This document shows, in pieces, positions 17,352-25,303 of a stretch of 64,000 nucleotides of DNA. Positions within the stretch are counted from its first letter, which is position 1; every line of letters begins with the position of its first letter. The DNA comes from Leifsonia aquatica H1aii (lineage in GTDB: Bacteria > Actinomycetota > Actinomycetes > Actinomycetales > Microbacteriaceae), in contig NZ_AYMR01000011.1 of the NCBI RefSeq assembly GCF_000633535.1, forward strand, positions 1 through 64,000, in the 5' to 3' direction. Under the pieces are notes generated by a model that was not told the DNA's origin, ran no database searches, and saw only the letters and a program-made list of their open reading frames with translations. A program made the position numbers and the translations under genes.

Positions 17352-18393
17352 CCGCCGGACCGACGCCCCCGATGCGCTCCGTCCCGACCGCGCGGTCGGC
17401 CGGTTCGCCCTCGTCGCGCTCGGTATCCCGGCCGTGCTCACCGCCGCGGCGGTCGCCCTGCAGCTCGCCGCCCTCCCCGACCTCCCGGACCGGATAGCGA
17501 CCCACTGGGGGGCATCGGGCGCGGCCGACAGATTCGCGGCCGCCTGGACGATGCCGGTGCTCACCGCCGCGATCGGTCTCGGGCTGCCCGCCCTGCTCTC
17601 GCTCTTCGCCCTCCCCGGACTGACCCGCGGATCCCGCGGGCCGAGCTACCGCCTGCTCGGCGCCGTCGCCTCCGGTCTCTCCGCCCTCATCGCGGTCCTG
17701 GCCACCGGGTCCACCCTCCTGCAGCGCGGCCTGACGGATGCGCAGGATGCGCCGGCGATCTGGCTGCCGCTCATCGCGGGGTTCGCCGCCGGTGCGGCCG
17801 TCGGGGTGGCGGGGTGGTTCCTGCAGCCCGCAGAGCCGACTCCCGCGCCCACCGCGCTCGCGGCGGAGCCCCTGACCGTGGGATCGACCGAACGGGCCGT
17901 CTGGACGAGCGAGACCGCCATCGCCCCGCTCGGCGGCGCCCTTCTGGGCATCGCGGTGCTCGGTCTGGGCGTGGCCTCGACCTGCGTCTGGATCTTCGCC
18001 GCGGACGCGGCCGTGGCGTGGCTCCTGACCGCCGTCACCGCGCTGCTGGCTCTCCTGGCCGCGACGACCCTCGTGTTCCGGGTGCGCGCGGACGCGACCG
18101 GCCTCACGGTGAGCTCGGCGGTCGGGCTCCCGCGGTTCCACCTCCCGCTCGCGGAGATCGGCTCTGTTCGCGGCGTGTCCGTCGACCCGATGGGGGAGTT
18201 CGGAGGGTGGGGGATGCGCCTGGCCCCCGGACGCCGGTTCGGCGTCGTCCTGCGCCGCGGACCCGCCATCGAGGTCGAGCGGACGGACGGCCGCCGGTTC
18301 GTCGTCACCGCCCCGGACGCCGCCACCGGCGCCGCCCTGCTCCGCGCGCTCGGCGACCGCGGGCGCACGGCTCCGGACGGTCGGCGTCGCTGA
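17338..18393 (+). CDS. DUF1648-domain membrane protein
   Basis: 351 aa. The DUF1648 motif is seen near residue 55 ([19 protein letters not shown]), between the first membrane helix and the next. Five or six helices in total (about 22-44, 70-95, 105-125, 138-160, 198-240) precede a hydrophilic C-terminal PH-like segment ([32 protein letters not shown]). DUF1648 proteins recur beside YtrA-type GntR regulators and are thought to act in envelope stress or cell-wall antibiotic response; here that is inference. Its translation is coupled to the regulator by overlap, and it is followed by a strong hairpin. Confidence 0.85.
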   Translation: MTSPDRRTDAPDALRPDRAVGRFALVALGIPAVLTAAAVALQLAALPDLPDRIATHWGASGAADRFAAAWTMPVLTAAIGLGLPALLSLFALPGLTRGSRGPSYRLLGAVASGLSALIAVLATGSTLLQRGLTDAQDAPAIWLPLIAGFAAGAAVGVAGWFLQPAEPTPAPTALAAEPLTVGSTERAVWTSETAIAPLGGALLGIAVLGLGVASTCVWIFAADAAVAWLLTAVTALLALLAATTLVFRVRADATGLTVSSAVGLPRFHLPLAEIGSVRGVSVDPMGEFGGWGMRLAPGRRFGVVLRRGPAIEVERTDGRRFVVTAPDAATGAALLRALGDRGRTAPDGRRR

Positions 18394-18394
18394 A

Positions 18395-18419
18395 CCCGTC
18401 CGTCGGCTCGACGGACGGG
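18395..18419 (+). terminator. Terminator hairpin after DUF1648 gene
   Basis: A perfect 11-bp stem (CCCGTCCGTCG / CGACGGACGGG) with a 3-nt loop begins just after the stop codon at 18391-18393. Confidence 0.8.
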
Positions 18420-18469
18420 GCCCTCGGTCGGGCCCTCCCGATTCACACTTTTCCCACAAGCGCCGTCGA

Positions 18470-18475
18470 TACCGT
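18470..18475 (+). promoter_or_regulatory. -10 element (TACCGT) for leaderless alarmone synthetase gene
   Basis: TACCGT is followed by 6 nt (GGAGGC) and ATG 18482. The GGAGG is only 1 nt from the ATG, too close to act as a normal ribosome binding site. Confidence 0.6.
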
Positions 18476-18481
18476 GGAGGC

Positions 18482-19246
18482 ATGGATCCGGACCCTGCCG
18501 ACGACGCCGCACCCGCACTCGCAGGGGAGCACGGAGGTCCGTTGCTGTCGTCGCGCGCCATCGAGGCGCTGCAGAGCATCGACCCCGCCACGCTCAGCGA
18601 GGTGCAGGCGTTCCGCGACGATTTCGCGCGGTTCATCATGCCGTACAAGTTCGGCATCGACGAGATCTCGACCAAGGTCTCGATCCTCCGCGAGGAGTTC
18701 GCGGAGCTCCACGACTACAACCCGATCGAGCACATCTCCAGCCGCCTGAAGTCGGCCGAGAGCATCGAGCAGAAGGTCGTGCGCAAGAACTGCGAACCGT
18801 CCTTCGAGGCGATCCGCGACGCGATCACCGACATCGCCGGCGTGCGCATCGTCTGCTCCTTCGTGTCGGACGTCTACCGGGTGTTCGAGCTGCTCGTGGC
18901 CCAGGAGGACGTCCGCGTGCTTCGGGTGAAGGACTACATCGCCCACCCCAAGCCCAACGGCTACAAGAGCCTGCACGTGATCGCGGAGGTCCCGGTCTTC
19001 CTGAGCGCGGGCCCGGTGCACGTGCCGGTCGAGATCCAGTTGCGCACGGTCGCGATGGACTTCTGGGCGAGCCTCGAGCACAAGATCTACTACAAGTACG
19101 ACGGCGAGATCCCGGACCATCTGATGCGGGACCTCACCGCTGCAGCCGGTACCGCGGCCCAGCTGGACGTCACGATGGAGGACATCCACCGCCAGGTGCG
19201 GGGCGACGGAGGCGGCGTGCAGTACAGCCTCCCCATGCAGGTCTAG
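18482..19246 (+). CDS. Small alarmone synthetase (RelA/SpoT nucleotidyltransferase domain)
   Basis: 254 aa with a single RelA_SpoT synthetase domain (about 75-215) and no HD hydrolase, TGS or ACT domain. It is therefore a small alarmone synthetase that makes (p)ppGpp/pGpp. Key segments are ITDIAGVRIVCSF, VKDYIAHPKPNGYKSLHVIAEVP (Gly-Tyr-Lys-Ser substrate loop) and VPVEIQLRTVAMDFWASLEHKIYYK. It complements the bifunctional Rel expected elsewhere in the genome. It is single-gene and probably leaderless. Its stop TAG overlaps the convergent NmrA-like gene's stop in the sequence CTAG. Confidence 0.92.
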   Translation: MDPDPADDAAPALAGEHGGPLLSSRAIEALQSIDPATLSEVQAFRDDFARFIMPYKFGIDEISTKVSILREEFAELHDYNPIEHISSRLKSAESIEQKVVRKNCEPSFEAIRDAITDIAGVRIVCSFVSDVYRVFELLVAQEDVRVLRVKDYIAHPKPNGYKSLHVIAEVPVFLSAGPVHVPVEIQLRTVAMDFWASLEHKIYYKYDGEIPDHLMRDLTAAAGTAAQLDVTMEDIHRQVRGDGGGVQYSLPMQV

Positions 19247-20025
19247 TCGTCGCGCTCGGTCGCGGTCGCCGACCGCTCGTCACGGCTCGTCCGCGCCGTC
19301 AGCCACTCGGCGAACGTCTGGCGCCCGCGGCACGCCTCCGGACCGGGAAGCAACGTCCCGTCGCGCAGCGCACGGCCCCACCGCCCGGGGAGCGGGATCG
19401 CGATCGCGCGCCCACGGCGCTCCGTGGCGGCCAGGTAGCGGCGGACGAGGTCGGGCATGTCCTCGGCCAGCGGCCCGCCCAGATCCCGGTCGAGTCCCCG
19501 CGGCCCACCGGTGGCGATGGCGGCGAGCTCCTCCCCCACCTCGGCGGCCGCGACCGGCTGCGAGCGCATCGCCGGAACGAAATGGAGTCGCCGCTCCCGT
19601 TCCCCGACGAGCTGCGCCGCGAACTCGTGGAACTGGGTGGCGCGCAGAATGCTCCACCCCGTGCCCGACTCCCGAACGAGCCGTTCCTGCAGGGCCTTGC
19701 CCGCGTAGTACGCGCTCGGTGCCTCGACCGCGCCCACGATCGAGAGGGCGACGTGGTGGGGGACGCCCGCCTCGCGTTCCGCCGCGAGAAGGGTGCGCGT
19801 CGCGGTGCCGAAGAACTCGCGCGACACCCGACCCGAGGTGGTCTGCACACTCGTCACATCGACGACGGCCGCGCAGCCGGCGAGCGCCGCCGCCACGCCG
19901 GCGCCGGTGAGCACGTCGACGCCGGTGGAGCGACTGAGCACGACCGCGTCGTGACCGGCCGCCTCCACTGCAGCGACCGTGTGCCGCCCGACCACGCCCG
20001 TTCCTCCGGCGACCGCGACCCTCAT
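19243..20025 (-). CDS. NmrA-like NAD(P)-binding protein (ECF41 partner)
   Basis: 260 aa atypical short-chain dehydrogenase/epimerase fold. The N-terminal dinucleotide motif is VAGGTGVVGRHTV; YYAGKALQERLVRESGTGWSILRATQFHEF fits the NmrA/NAD(P)H-epimerase group. It lacks a complete YxxxK catalytic pair of classical SDRs except YAGK at this site. It is divergent from a canonical ECF41 sigma gene; ECF41 factors are characteristically paired with such oxidoreductase/epimerase or AhpD-like proteins and transcribe them. GGGAGG precedes the ATG. Confidence 0.88.
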   Translation of the reverse strand: MRVAVAGGTGVVGRHTVAAVEAAGHDAVVLSRSTGVDVLTGAGVAAALAGCAAVVDVTSVQTTSGRVSREFFGTATRTLLAAEREAGVPHHVALSIVGAVEAPSAYYAGKALQERLVRESGTGWSILRATQFHEFAAQLVGERERRLHFVPAMRSQPVAAAEVGEELAAIATGGPRGLDRDLGGPLAEDMPDLVRRYLAATERRGRAIAIPLPGRWGRALRDGTLLPGPEACRGRQTFAEWLTARTSRDERSATATERDD

Positions 20026-20108
20026 CGGCCGACCTCCCGGGACGCGGTGCGGCGGCAGGGTGCGAGCGACCGGCGGACGGTCGGTGAAATCGTGTCCATA
20101 TCCGTCAC

Positions 20109-20135
20109 GACGACACAGCGAACCGGAATGTGAGG
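20109..20135 (-). promoter_or_regulatory. Candidate ECF41 promoter for NmrA-like gene
   Basis: On the minus strand CCTCACA, 16 nt, CGTC. This compares with the reported ECF41 motif (about TGTCACA-N16-CGTC) with TCACA, CGTC and the spacing conserved. It ends about 84 nt upstream of the NmrA-like start. Confidence 0.5.
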
Positions 20136-20139
20136 CCGG

Positions 20140-20166
20140 CCTGACATCCCGGGCCCCTGATCCGTC
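20140..20166 (+). promoter_or_regulatory. Candidate ECF41 promoter for the sigma gene
   Basis: CCTGACA, 16 nt, CGTC on the plus strand, 23 nt upstream of the sigma start. It lies back-to-back with the minus-strand motif at 20109-20135 and would give autoregulation. The -35 matches at 4 of 7 bases. Confidence 0.4.
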
Positions 20167-20188
20167 TTAATGGGTGAGGGAGGACCGG

Positions 20189-21076
20189 ATGGATGTGGAT
20201 GCGGACGTGATCGCGGAGCGGCGCCACCTGCTGGCGCTCGGCTACCGGATGCTCGGGACCGTCGCCGAGGCGGAGGACGCCGTGCAGGAGACCTACGCGC
20301 GCTGGTACCGGCTCACGCCGAGCGAGCGGGAGGCGATCGCGTCACCGCGCGCCTGGCTGACCCGCGTGGCGAGCCGGGTGTGCCTCGACGTGCTCGGCTC
20401 GGCGCGGGTCCGGCGCGAGAGCTACGTCGGCCCCTGGCTGCCGGAGCCGGTGCCCTCCGCCGCGTTCGGTGGGCTGGGCGCGGGGACGCCCGATGACCCG
20501 CTCGACCGGGTGACGCTGGACGACTCGGTGAGTTCCGCACTCCTGGTGGTGCTCGAAGCGATGACCCCGGCCGAGCGGGTGGCGTTCATCCTGCACGATG
20601 TCTTCGGCCTCCCCTTCGACGAGATCGCCGCGGTCGTCGGCCGCTCGCCCGCGGCGTGCCGGCAGCTGGCGACCTCGGCCCGTCGCCGGGTCGCGGCCGG
20701 CCGCGAGCGCGACGTGCCGCGCGAGGAGCACGACCGGGTGGTGCAGGCGTTCGGTGCGGCCGCCGCCGGAGGCGACCTGGCCGCCCTGGTGGCCGTGCTG
20801 GACCCGGACGCGGTGCTGACGACCGACGGAGGGGGACGCGTCAGTGCGGCCCGCCGTCCGGTGCTGGGGGCGGAGAACGTGGCGCGCTTCCTGCTCGGGC
20901 TGGCGGATAAGTACCCCGAGTCCGTCGTCGCGCCGCGGCAGACGGCCGACGGTCTCGGATTCGAGGTGCGGCAGGAAGGAGTGGTCACCGGCATCCTGAC
21001 GTTCAGTGTGCGTGCCGGCCGCGTCGCCGACATCCGGATGATGCGCAACCCGGACAAGCTGACGCTCTGGTCGTGA
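20189..21076 (+). CDS. ECF41-group sigma factor
   Basis: 295 aa. The sigma2 region is at about 10-75, the linker carries the ECF41 signature WLPEP (83-87), sigma4 lies at about 112-170 (MTPAERVAFILHDVFGLPFDEIAAVV), and a SnoaL-like extension holds DGGGR (213-217) and NPDKL (287-291). These are the hallmark motifs through which the fused extension both activates and restrains ECF41 factors without an anti-sigma. Start ATG 20189 follows GAGGGAGG with 5-nt spacing; the GTG at 20174 is less likely. It is divergent from its presumed target, the NmrA-like gene. Confidence 0.93.
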   Translation: MDVDADVIAERRHLLALGYRMLGTVAEAEDAVQETYARWYRLTPSEREAIASPRAWLTRVASRVCLDVLGSARVRRESYVGPWLPEPVPSAAFGGLGAGTPDDPLDRVTLDDSVSSALLVVLEAMTPAERVAFILHDVFGLPFDEIAAVVGRSPAACRQLATSARRRVAAGRERDVPREEHDRVVQAFGAAAAGGDLAALVAVLDPDAVLTTDGGGRVSAARRPVLGAENVARFLLGLADKYPESVVAPRQTADGLGFEVRQEGVVTGILTFSVRAGRVADIRMMRNPDKLTLWS

Positions 21077-21104
21077 GGCGCCCGAGCGCTGGGAGAATCG
21101 GAGC

Positions 21105-21740
21105 ATGCACTTCGACGGATTCGACGAGGACGCGATCGCCTTCTACCGCGAGCTGACCCTCCGCAACGACCGCGGCTTCTGGCTGGAGAACCGCGACCGC
21201 TATGAGGAGCGCGTCGCCGAGCCGATGCACGCGCTGGCGGAGGCGCTCGAGCCGGAGTTCGGGGCGGCTCGGTTGTTCCGCCCGTACCGGGACGTGCGGT
21301 TCTCCCGCGACAAGTCGCCGTACAAGCTGCACGCCGCGCTGACCTTCGAGCGGGGCGGCTACGTGCAGGTCTCCGCGGAGGGGCTCGCCGCCGGTGCGGG
21401 GGTGTACCTCTTCGACCGGGACCAGCTCGAGCGCTACCGTCGTGCGGTGGATGCCCCGGCGACAGGCGAGGCGCTCGAACGCGCACTCGCGGCGGTGGAG
21501 GCGGCCGGGCACGGGATCGTCGTCCCCGAGCGCTTGAAGACGGCGCCGCGGGCCTTCCGTCCGGCGGCCGGAGAACCACCGCATCCACGTGCCGGGCTGT
21601 TGCAGTACAAGGGTCTCGTGACCTGGGCCGACTGGGGCATCCCGGACTGGTTCGCCTCGCCGGCGGCCGCCGAGCAGGTCGCTGGCTTCCTGCGCGACAG
21701 CGAGCCGGTCGCGGCGTGGCTGCGCGACACCGTCCGCTGA
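21105..21740 (+). CDS. DUF2461-family protein
   Basis: 211 aa. It matches the DUF2461/TIGR02453 layout: N-terminal FDGFDEDAIAFYRELTLRNDRGFWLENRDRYEE, then LFRPYRDVRFSRDKSPYKLHAALTFE, GGYVQVSAEGLAAGAGVYLFDRDQLERYR and a C-terminal helical region. The family is widespread and uncharacterised, predicted cytoplasmic. The start lies 6 nt after GAGAAT, close to the leaderless pattern. It lies 28 nt after the ECF41 gene on the same strand, so co-transcription is possible. Confidence 0.88.
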   Translation: MHFDGFDEDAIAFYRELTLRNDRGFWLENRDRYEERVAEPMHALAEALEPEFGAARLFRPYRDVRFSRDKSPYKLHAALTFERGGYVQVSAEGLAAGAGVYLFDRDQLERYRRAVDAPATGEALERALAAVEAAGHGIVVPERLKTAPRAFRPAAGEPPHPRAGLLQYKGLVTWADWGIPDWFASPAAAEQVAGFLRDSEPVAAWLRDTVR

Positions 21741-21777
21741 CCGCGCGGCAGTTCACCGCCTGTTCCCCGCCAGCCCC

Positions 21778-21783
21778 TACGCT
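21778..21783 (+). promoter_or_regulatory. -10 element (TACGCT) for leaderless MFS gene
   Basis: TACGCT is followed by 6 nt and ATG 21790. This favours 21790 over the in-frame GTG at 21784. Confidence 0.6.
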
Positions 21784-21789
21784 GTGGGC

Positions 21790-23280
21790 ATGACACGCGA
21801 CCTCCCCGGAGGCGGCGGTGCGAGCGGCGACGACGACGCGACCACGAGACGCCCCACCACCTCGACCGATGCCCTGGTGACGTCGGCGAGTCCCCTGTTC
21901 GCCGACTCCACCACCGAGCGCCGCATCCCGCGCCGCTGGGTGGTGTCGTGGGCGCTGTGGGACTGGGGAGGCGCGGCCTTCAACGCCGTCATCACGACCT
22001 TCGTCTTCACGGTGTACCTCACCGGCAGCCTGTTCGTCGACCCTGCGCTGGTCGCCGCGCGCGACGCCGAGACCGACCTGAACGGGCCGGCTCACGCGGC
22101 GGTCACCGCTGCGGAGGCGCCGCTGTCGAGCGGGCTGGGCTGGGGGCTCGCCATCGCGGGCATCGTCGTCGCGTTGCTCGCACCCGTGCTGGGCCAGCGG
22201 ACGGACGGCTCCGGACGACGCAAGCTCTGGCTCGGCATCAACACCGGGATCGTCGTGGTCATGACGGCGCTGATGTTCTTCGTCGCCGGCGAGCCTTCGT
22301 ACTTCCTGCTCGGCGTGACGCTGGTCGCGATCGGCACGGTGTTCTACGAGATCGCGACCGTCAACTACAACGCCATGCTCGTACAGGTCTCGACACCGAA
22401 GACGGTGGGCCGGGTCAGCGGCTTCGGCTGGGGCGCCGGGTACCTCGGCGGCATCGTCCTGCTGCTCATCGTCTACTTCGGCCTCGTCACGGACAACGGC
22501 GACGGCACCGGCGGCCTGTTCCATGCGCCGGAGGACGCGGGCCTCAACATCCGCATCATCGCCCTGATCGCCGCCCTGTGGACACTGGTGTTCTCGCTGC
22601 CGGTGCTGATCGCCGTGCCCGAGATGGAGAAGAACGTGCGAACCCCGCGCGTCGGCTTCTTCGCCTCCTACGCCGTGCTCGTGCGGGACATCGGCAGGCT
22701 GTGGAAGGAGAGCCGCAACACCGTGCTCTTCCTGATCGCCTCGGCGCTGTTCCGCGACGGGCTGGTCGGCGTGTTCACGTTCGGCGGCATCCTGGCACAG
22801 GGCACCTTCGGGTTCTCCAGCGGCCAGGTGATCATCTTCGCCATCGCCGCCAACGTCGTCGCCGGTGTCAGCACGCTCCTCTCCGGCCGCTTCGACGACC
22901 GGTACGGCCCCAAACCGGTGATCATGACCGCCCTCGTCGGGCTGGTCGTCGCCGGTCTCGCCGTGTTCTTCCTGCACGACGGAGGCGCGACCGCCTTCTG
23001 GATCGGCGGCCTCGTGCTCTGCCTCTTCGTGGGCCCCGCGCAATCGGCCAGCCGGACGTTCCTGACCCGGGTGACGCCCGCGGGTCGGGAGGGCGAGGTG
23101 TTCGGTCTCTACGCGACGACCGGGCGCGCGGTGTCGTTCCTCGCGCCGCTGCTGTTCGCGACCTTCGTGGCCGTGGGCGGCGCGCAGTACTGGGGGATCC
23201 TCGGCATCGTCCTGGTCCTCGCCCTCGGGCTCGCCCTGCTGATCCCGGTCCGGTCGCCGGCGCTGGCGATGCGGGGGTAG
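21790..23280 (+). CDS. MFS transporter (UMF1/Atg22-like)
   Basis: 496 aa with about twelve membrane helices. WVVSWALWDWGGAAFNAVITTFVFTVYLTG at about residue 50 is characteristic of the UMF1 (Atg22-like) group, and the loop between helices 2 and 3 reads GQRTDGSGRRKLWL. It may export amino acids or another small metabolite; substrate unknown. The N-terminal 45 residues are hydrophilic. It is convergent with the MarR-like gene 96 nt away. Confidence 0.88.
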   Translation: MTRDLPGGGGASGDDDATTRRPTTSTDALVTSASPLFADSTTERRIPRRWVVSWALWDWGGAAFNAVITTFVFTVYLTGSLFVDPALVAARDAETDLNGPAHAAVTAAEAPLSSGLGWGLAIAGIVVALLAPVLGQRTDGSGRRKLWLGINTGIVVVMTALMFFVAGEPSYFLLGVTLVAIGTVFYEIATVNYNAMLVQVSTPKTVGRVSGFGWGAGYLGGIVLLLIVYFGLVTDNGDGTGGLFHAPEDAGLNIRIIALIAALWTLVFSLPVLIAVPEMEKNVRTPRVGFFASYAVLVRDIGRLWKESRNTVLFLIASALFRDGLVGVFTFGGILAQGTFGFSSGQVIIFAIAANVVAGVSTLLSGRFDDRYGPKPVIMTALVGLVVAGLAVFFLHDGGATAFWIGGLVLCLFVGPAQSASRTFLTRVTPAGREGEVFGLYATTGRAVSFLAPLLFATFVAVGGAQYWGILGIVLVLALGLALLIPVRSPALAMRG

Positions 23281-23376
23281 TCCGGCCGACCCCCGCGCTC
23301 CCCCGCCCCGCCGCCGGGTACGCCGAGCGTTCGTGTACTCGACGGGCGGGATGGGCGTGGGAGGGCGCGCTAGGGG

Positions 23377-24093
23377 TCAGGCGCGCGGCCAGGCGCGGAC
23401 GAAGCGGTCGAAGAGCTCGGCGAAGGTACGGGCCTCCTCCGGCGAGAAGTCGGCGAGGGCCGACTCGACCGCGCTACGACGATGCGTGCGCACCTCGTCG
23501 AGCTGGGCGCGACCCGCGGCCGTGAGCTGGATGAGCGCGCGCCGGGCGTCGGACGGATCCGGGACGCGTCGCACGTGCCCGCGCTCGACCCCCTCCTGCA
23601 CCAGGCGGCTCGCCCGGGGCTGATCGACGCCGATCGCCTGCGCGAGGGAGCTGATCGAGAGCGGGCTGCCCGCGGCCTCCGCGGTCTCCAGCGCCTCCAG
23701 CATCCGGATGCGGGCGATGCGGCCGAGGCTGCCGTCACGCCCTCTGCGGCCCGGGCCGGGGCGCGCGGAATCGCCGAACGGCGGGTGGTCGTGGTCGGGA
23801 TGATGTCCGGTGCGATCGCGTTCGGGGCGGTCGTGGGCGCCGTGGTCGTGGGCGACGTACCCCTGAGCGCCGTGTCCCTGAGCCCCGGTGCCCGGAGCGT
23901 CGCGGTCGCCCCCGGACGCCCCCCACGGCCCTCGCGGGCCCCAGGCGTGCGGGCCACGGCCGAACGGCTCCCCCCAGGGGCCGGGCGGACGACGGCGCGA
24001 TTGATCGCGCCGCACCGCGACCAGCGCACTCTCGATCAGAGCGATCACGTCCGCTGAGGGCGAACCGTGCTGAGCTTGACTCTCGTCATCCAT
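23377..24093 (-). CDS. MarR-family regulator with His/Gly-rich disordered insert
   Basis: 238 aa. An N-terminal helix (about 13-30) is followed by about 90 residues (32-122) of low-complexity sequence rich in Gly, His, Pro, Arg and Asp (for example GEPFGRGPHAWGPRGPWG and HDHGAHDRPERDRTGHHPDHDH). The MarR winged helix occupies about 125-190 (SISSLAQAIGVDQPRASRLVQEGVERGHVRRVPDPSDARRALIQLTAAG), then a dimerisation helix. Start ATG 24093 lies 7 nt after the -10 TATAGT, inside an inverted repeat. The insert could bind metal or mediate condensation; this is inference. It is divergent from a second regulator of the same style. Confidence 0.85.
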   Translation of the reverse strand: MDDESQAQHGSPSADVIALIESALVAVRRDQSRRRPPGPWGEPFGRGPHAWGPRGPWGASGGDRDAPGTGAQGHGAQGYVAHDHGAHDRPERDRTGHHPDHDHPPFGDSARPGPGRRGRDGSLGRIARIRMLEALETAEAAGSPLSISSLAQAIGVDQPRASRLVQEGVERGHVRRVPDPSDARRALIQLTAAGRAQLDEVRTHRRSAVESALADFSPEEARTFAELFDRFVRAWPRA

Positions 24094-24109
24094 GTATGTA
24101 ACTATACAT
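24092..24109. promoter_or_regulatory. Operator ATGTAT-N6-ATACAT between divergent MarR genes
   Basis: A perfect inverted repeat with 6-bp arms covers the start codon and -10 box of the minus-strand MarR gene. A further ATACAT half site lies at 24122-24127, upstream of the plus-strand regulator. AT-rich sequence is unusual in this window, supporting an operator bound by one or both MarR proteins. Confidence 0.7.
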
Positions 24110-24148
24110 TTACTTGTCACGATACATGCAAATAGGAAGGGGTCCCCG

Positions 24149-25210
24149 ATGACGAACATCGACGACTCGAACAACACCCCTGCCTCGACTCCGCCCGGAT
24201 ACTGGTTCGGCGAGATCGAGGGCCGGCTGCGCGACCGCATGCGCGACGCGCTGGCCGAGCAGGGCCTCCGCCGCGGCGGCTGGCGCCTGCTCCACTCCCT
24301 CTCCGAGGGCCCGGCGACCGCCGCCGAGCTCGCGGACCGACTCCCCCGCGGGCGTCGCGGCCACGGACGCGGGCACGGACGAGACCACAGCCACGGGCAC
24401 GGCGCTTTCGGCCGCGGTCGCGATCACGACGGTTCCGGCACGCCGGAGCGTGGTGAGCGCGGCGAGCGCGGCACTGGCCGCGACGGATTCGACCGCGGCG
24501 GGTTCGACCCGCGCGAACGCGCCGGTTTCGACCCGCGCGACGGCGGCGCGCGCCACCCGTACCCGCACCCTCGCGCGCAGGCCGCCTGGACCTACAGCCG
24601 CGAGACGTGGCGCGCCGAGCGCCCGTTCGGGCCGGGAGGCGGCCACCCCGATCGCCACGACGCCGACTCCCACGCCGAGACTCACGGTCACGACGGGCCG
24701 CGCGGCCACGAACACCACGACCACCACGACCGCGAGGCCGCCTTCGAGCGCGGCTTCGAGCGCGGGTTCCTGCGCGGCTCCGCCGCGGCGCCCGCGTTCG
24801 GCGGACCGTTCGGCGGACCGTTCGGCGGACCCGGCGGCTTCCGCGGCGGCCGCGGCTTCGGCCCGCACCGCGGTCACGGCGGTCCGCAGGCACGCTGCGA
24901 CGGCGACCGCCGCGCAGCACGCATCGAACGCATCCTCGCCGACTTCACCGAACGCGGCTGGGTCTGGTTCGACGGCGACCGCGCGACGCTGACCGACGAG
25001 GGCCGTGCCGCCCACGACGCCGCGTTCGTGCGGATCCAGGAGGTGCGCGGGGCCATGGCCGACGGCATCTCGGACGAGGACTTCGCCACCACCCTGGCCA
25101 CCCTCGAGACGATGGCCCGCAACCTCGGCTGGGAGCCGCGGGAGCAGCGGGAGCAGACGCCTGGCGGCGAGCCGGGTGCGGCGGAGACAGGTCGGACCGA
25201 GAACGACTGA
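24149..25210 (+). CDS. MarR-like regulator split by a large low-complexity insertion
   Basis: 353 aa. Residues 20-66 read as the first helices of a MarR/PadR winged helix (RLRDRMRDALAEQGLRRGGWRLLHSLSEGPATAAELADRLP) and residues 253-330 as its recognition helix, wing and dimerisation helix (RRAARIERILADFTERGWVWFDGDRATLTDEGRAAHDAAF). Between them lie about 185 residues of Gly/His/Arg/Asp/Phe-rich sequence, with GGFDPR and FGGPFGGPFGGP repeats and a His cluster HEHHDHHD. The start at 24149 has AGGAAGG upstream. The insertion point, between the two HTH helices, is very unusual. It shares a control region with the divergent MarR gene. Confidence 0.8.
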   Translation: MTNIDDSNNTPASTPPGYWFGEIEGRLRDRMRDALAEQGLRRGGWRLLHSLSEGPATAAELADRLPRGRRGHGRGHGRDHSHGHGAFGRGRDHDGSGTPERGERGERGTGRDGFDRGGFDPRERAGFDPRDGGARHPYPHPRAQAAWTYSRETWRAERPFGPGGGHPDRHDADSHAETHGHDGPRGHEHHDHHDREAAFERGFERGFLRGSAAAPAFGGPFGGPFGGPGGFRGGRGFGPHRGHGGPQARCDGDRRAARIERILADFTERGWVWFDGDRATLTDEGRAAHDAAFVRIQEVRGAMADGISDEDFATTLATLETMARNLGWEPREQREQTPGGEPGAAETGRTEND

Positions 25211-25240
25211 CCGCCATCCGTCGACCAGCGGCGGACCGTA

Positions 25241-25274
25241 CGGAGGCCGGGACGCACGAGCGTCCCGGCCTCCG
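25241..25274. terminator. Terminator hairpin between convergent genes
   Basis: A perfect 14-bp stem (CGGAGGCCGGGACG and its complement) with a 6-nt loop lies between the MarR-like gene (+) and the cell-wall enzyme gene (-). Confidence 0.85.
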
Positions 25275-25303
25275 GTCTCTGCGTCGCGCGGTCGCGCCGG
25301 CCG

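Noticed and set aside
20422-23043. An 873-codon minus-strand open frame opposite the ECF41, DUF2461 and MFS genes.
   Set aside because: Low-complexity, His/Arg/Glu-rich translation spanning three genuine plus-strand genes; a GC-driven shadow.
24092-24148. A start at 24092 for the plus-strand MarR-like gene (MYVTIHLLV and so on).
   Set aside because: That stretch is the AT-rich operator region and translates to an unrelated hydrophobic peptide; the ATG at 24149 has a good AGGAAGG site.
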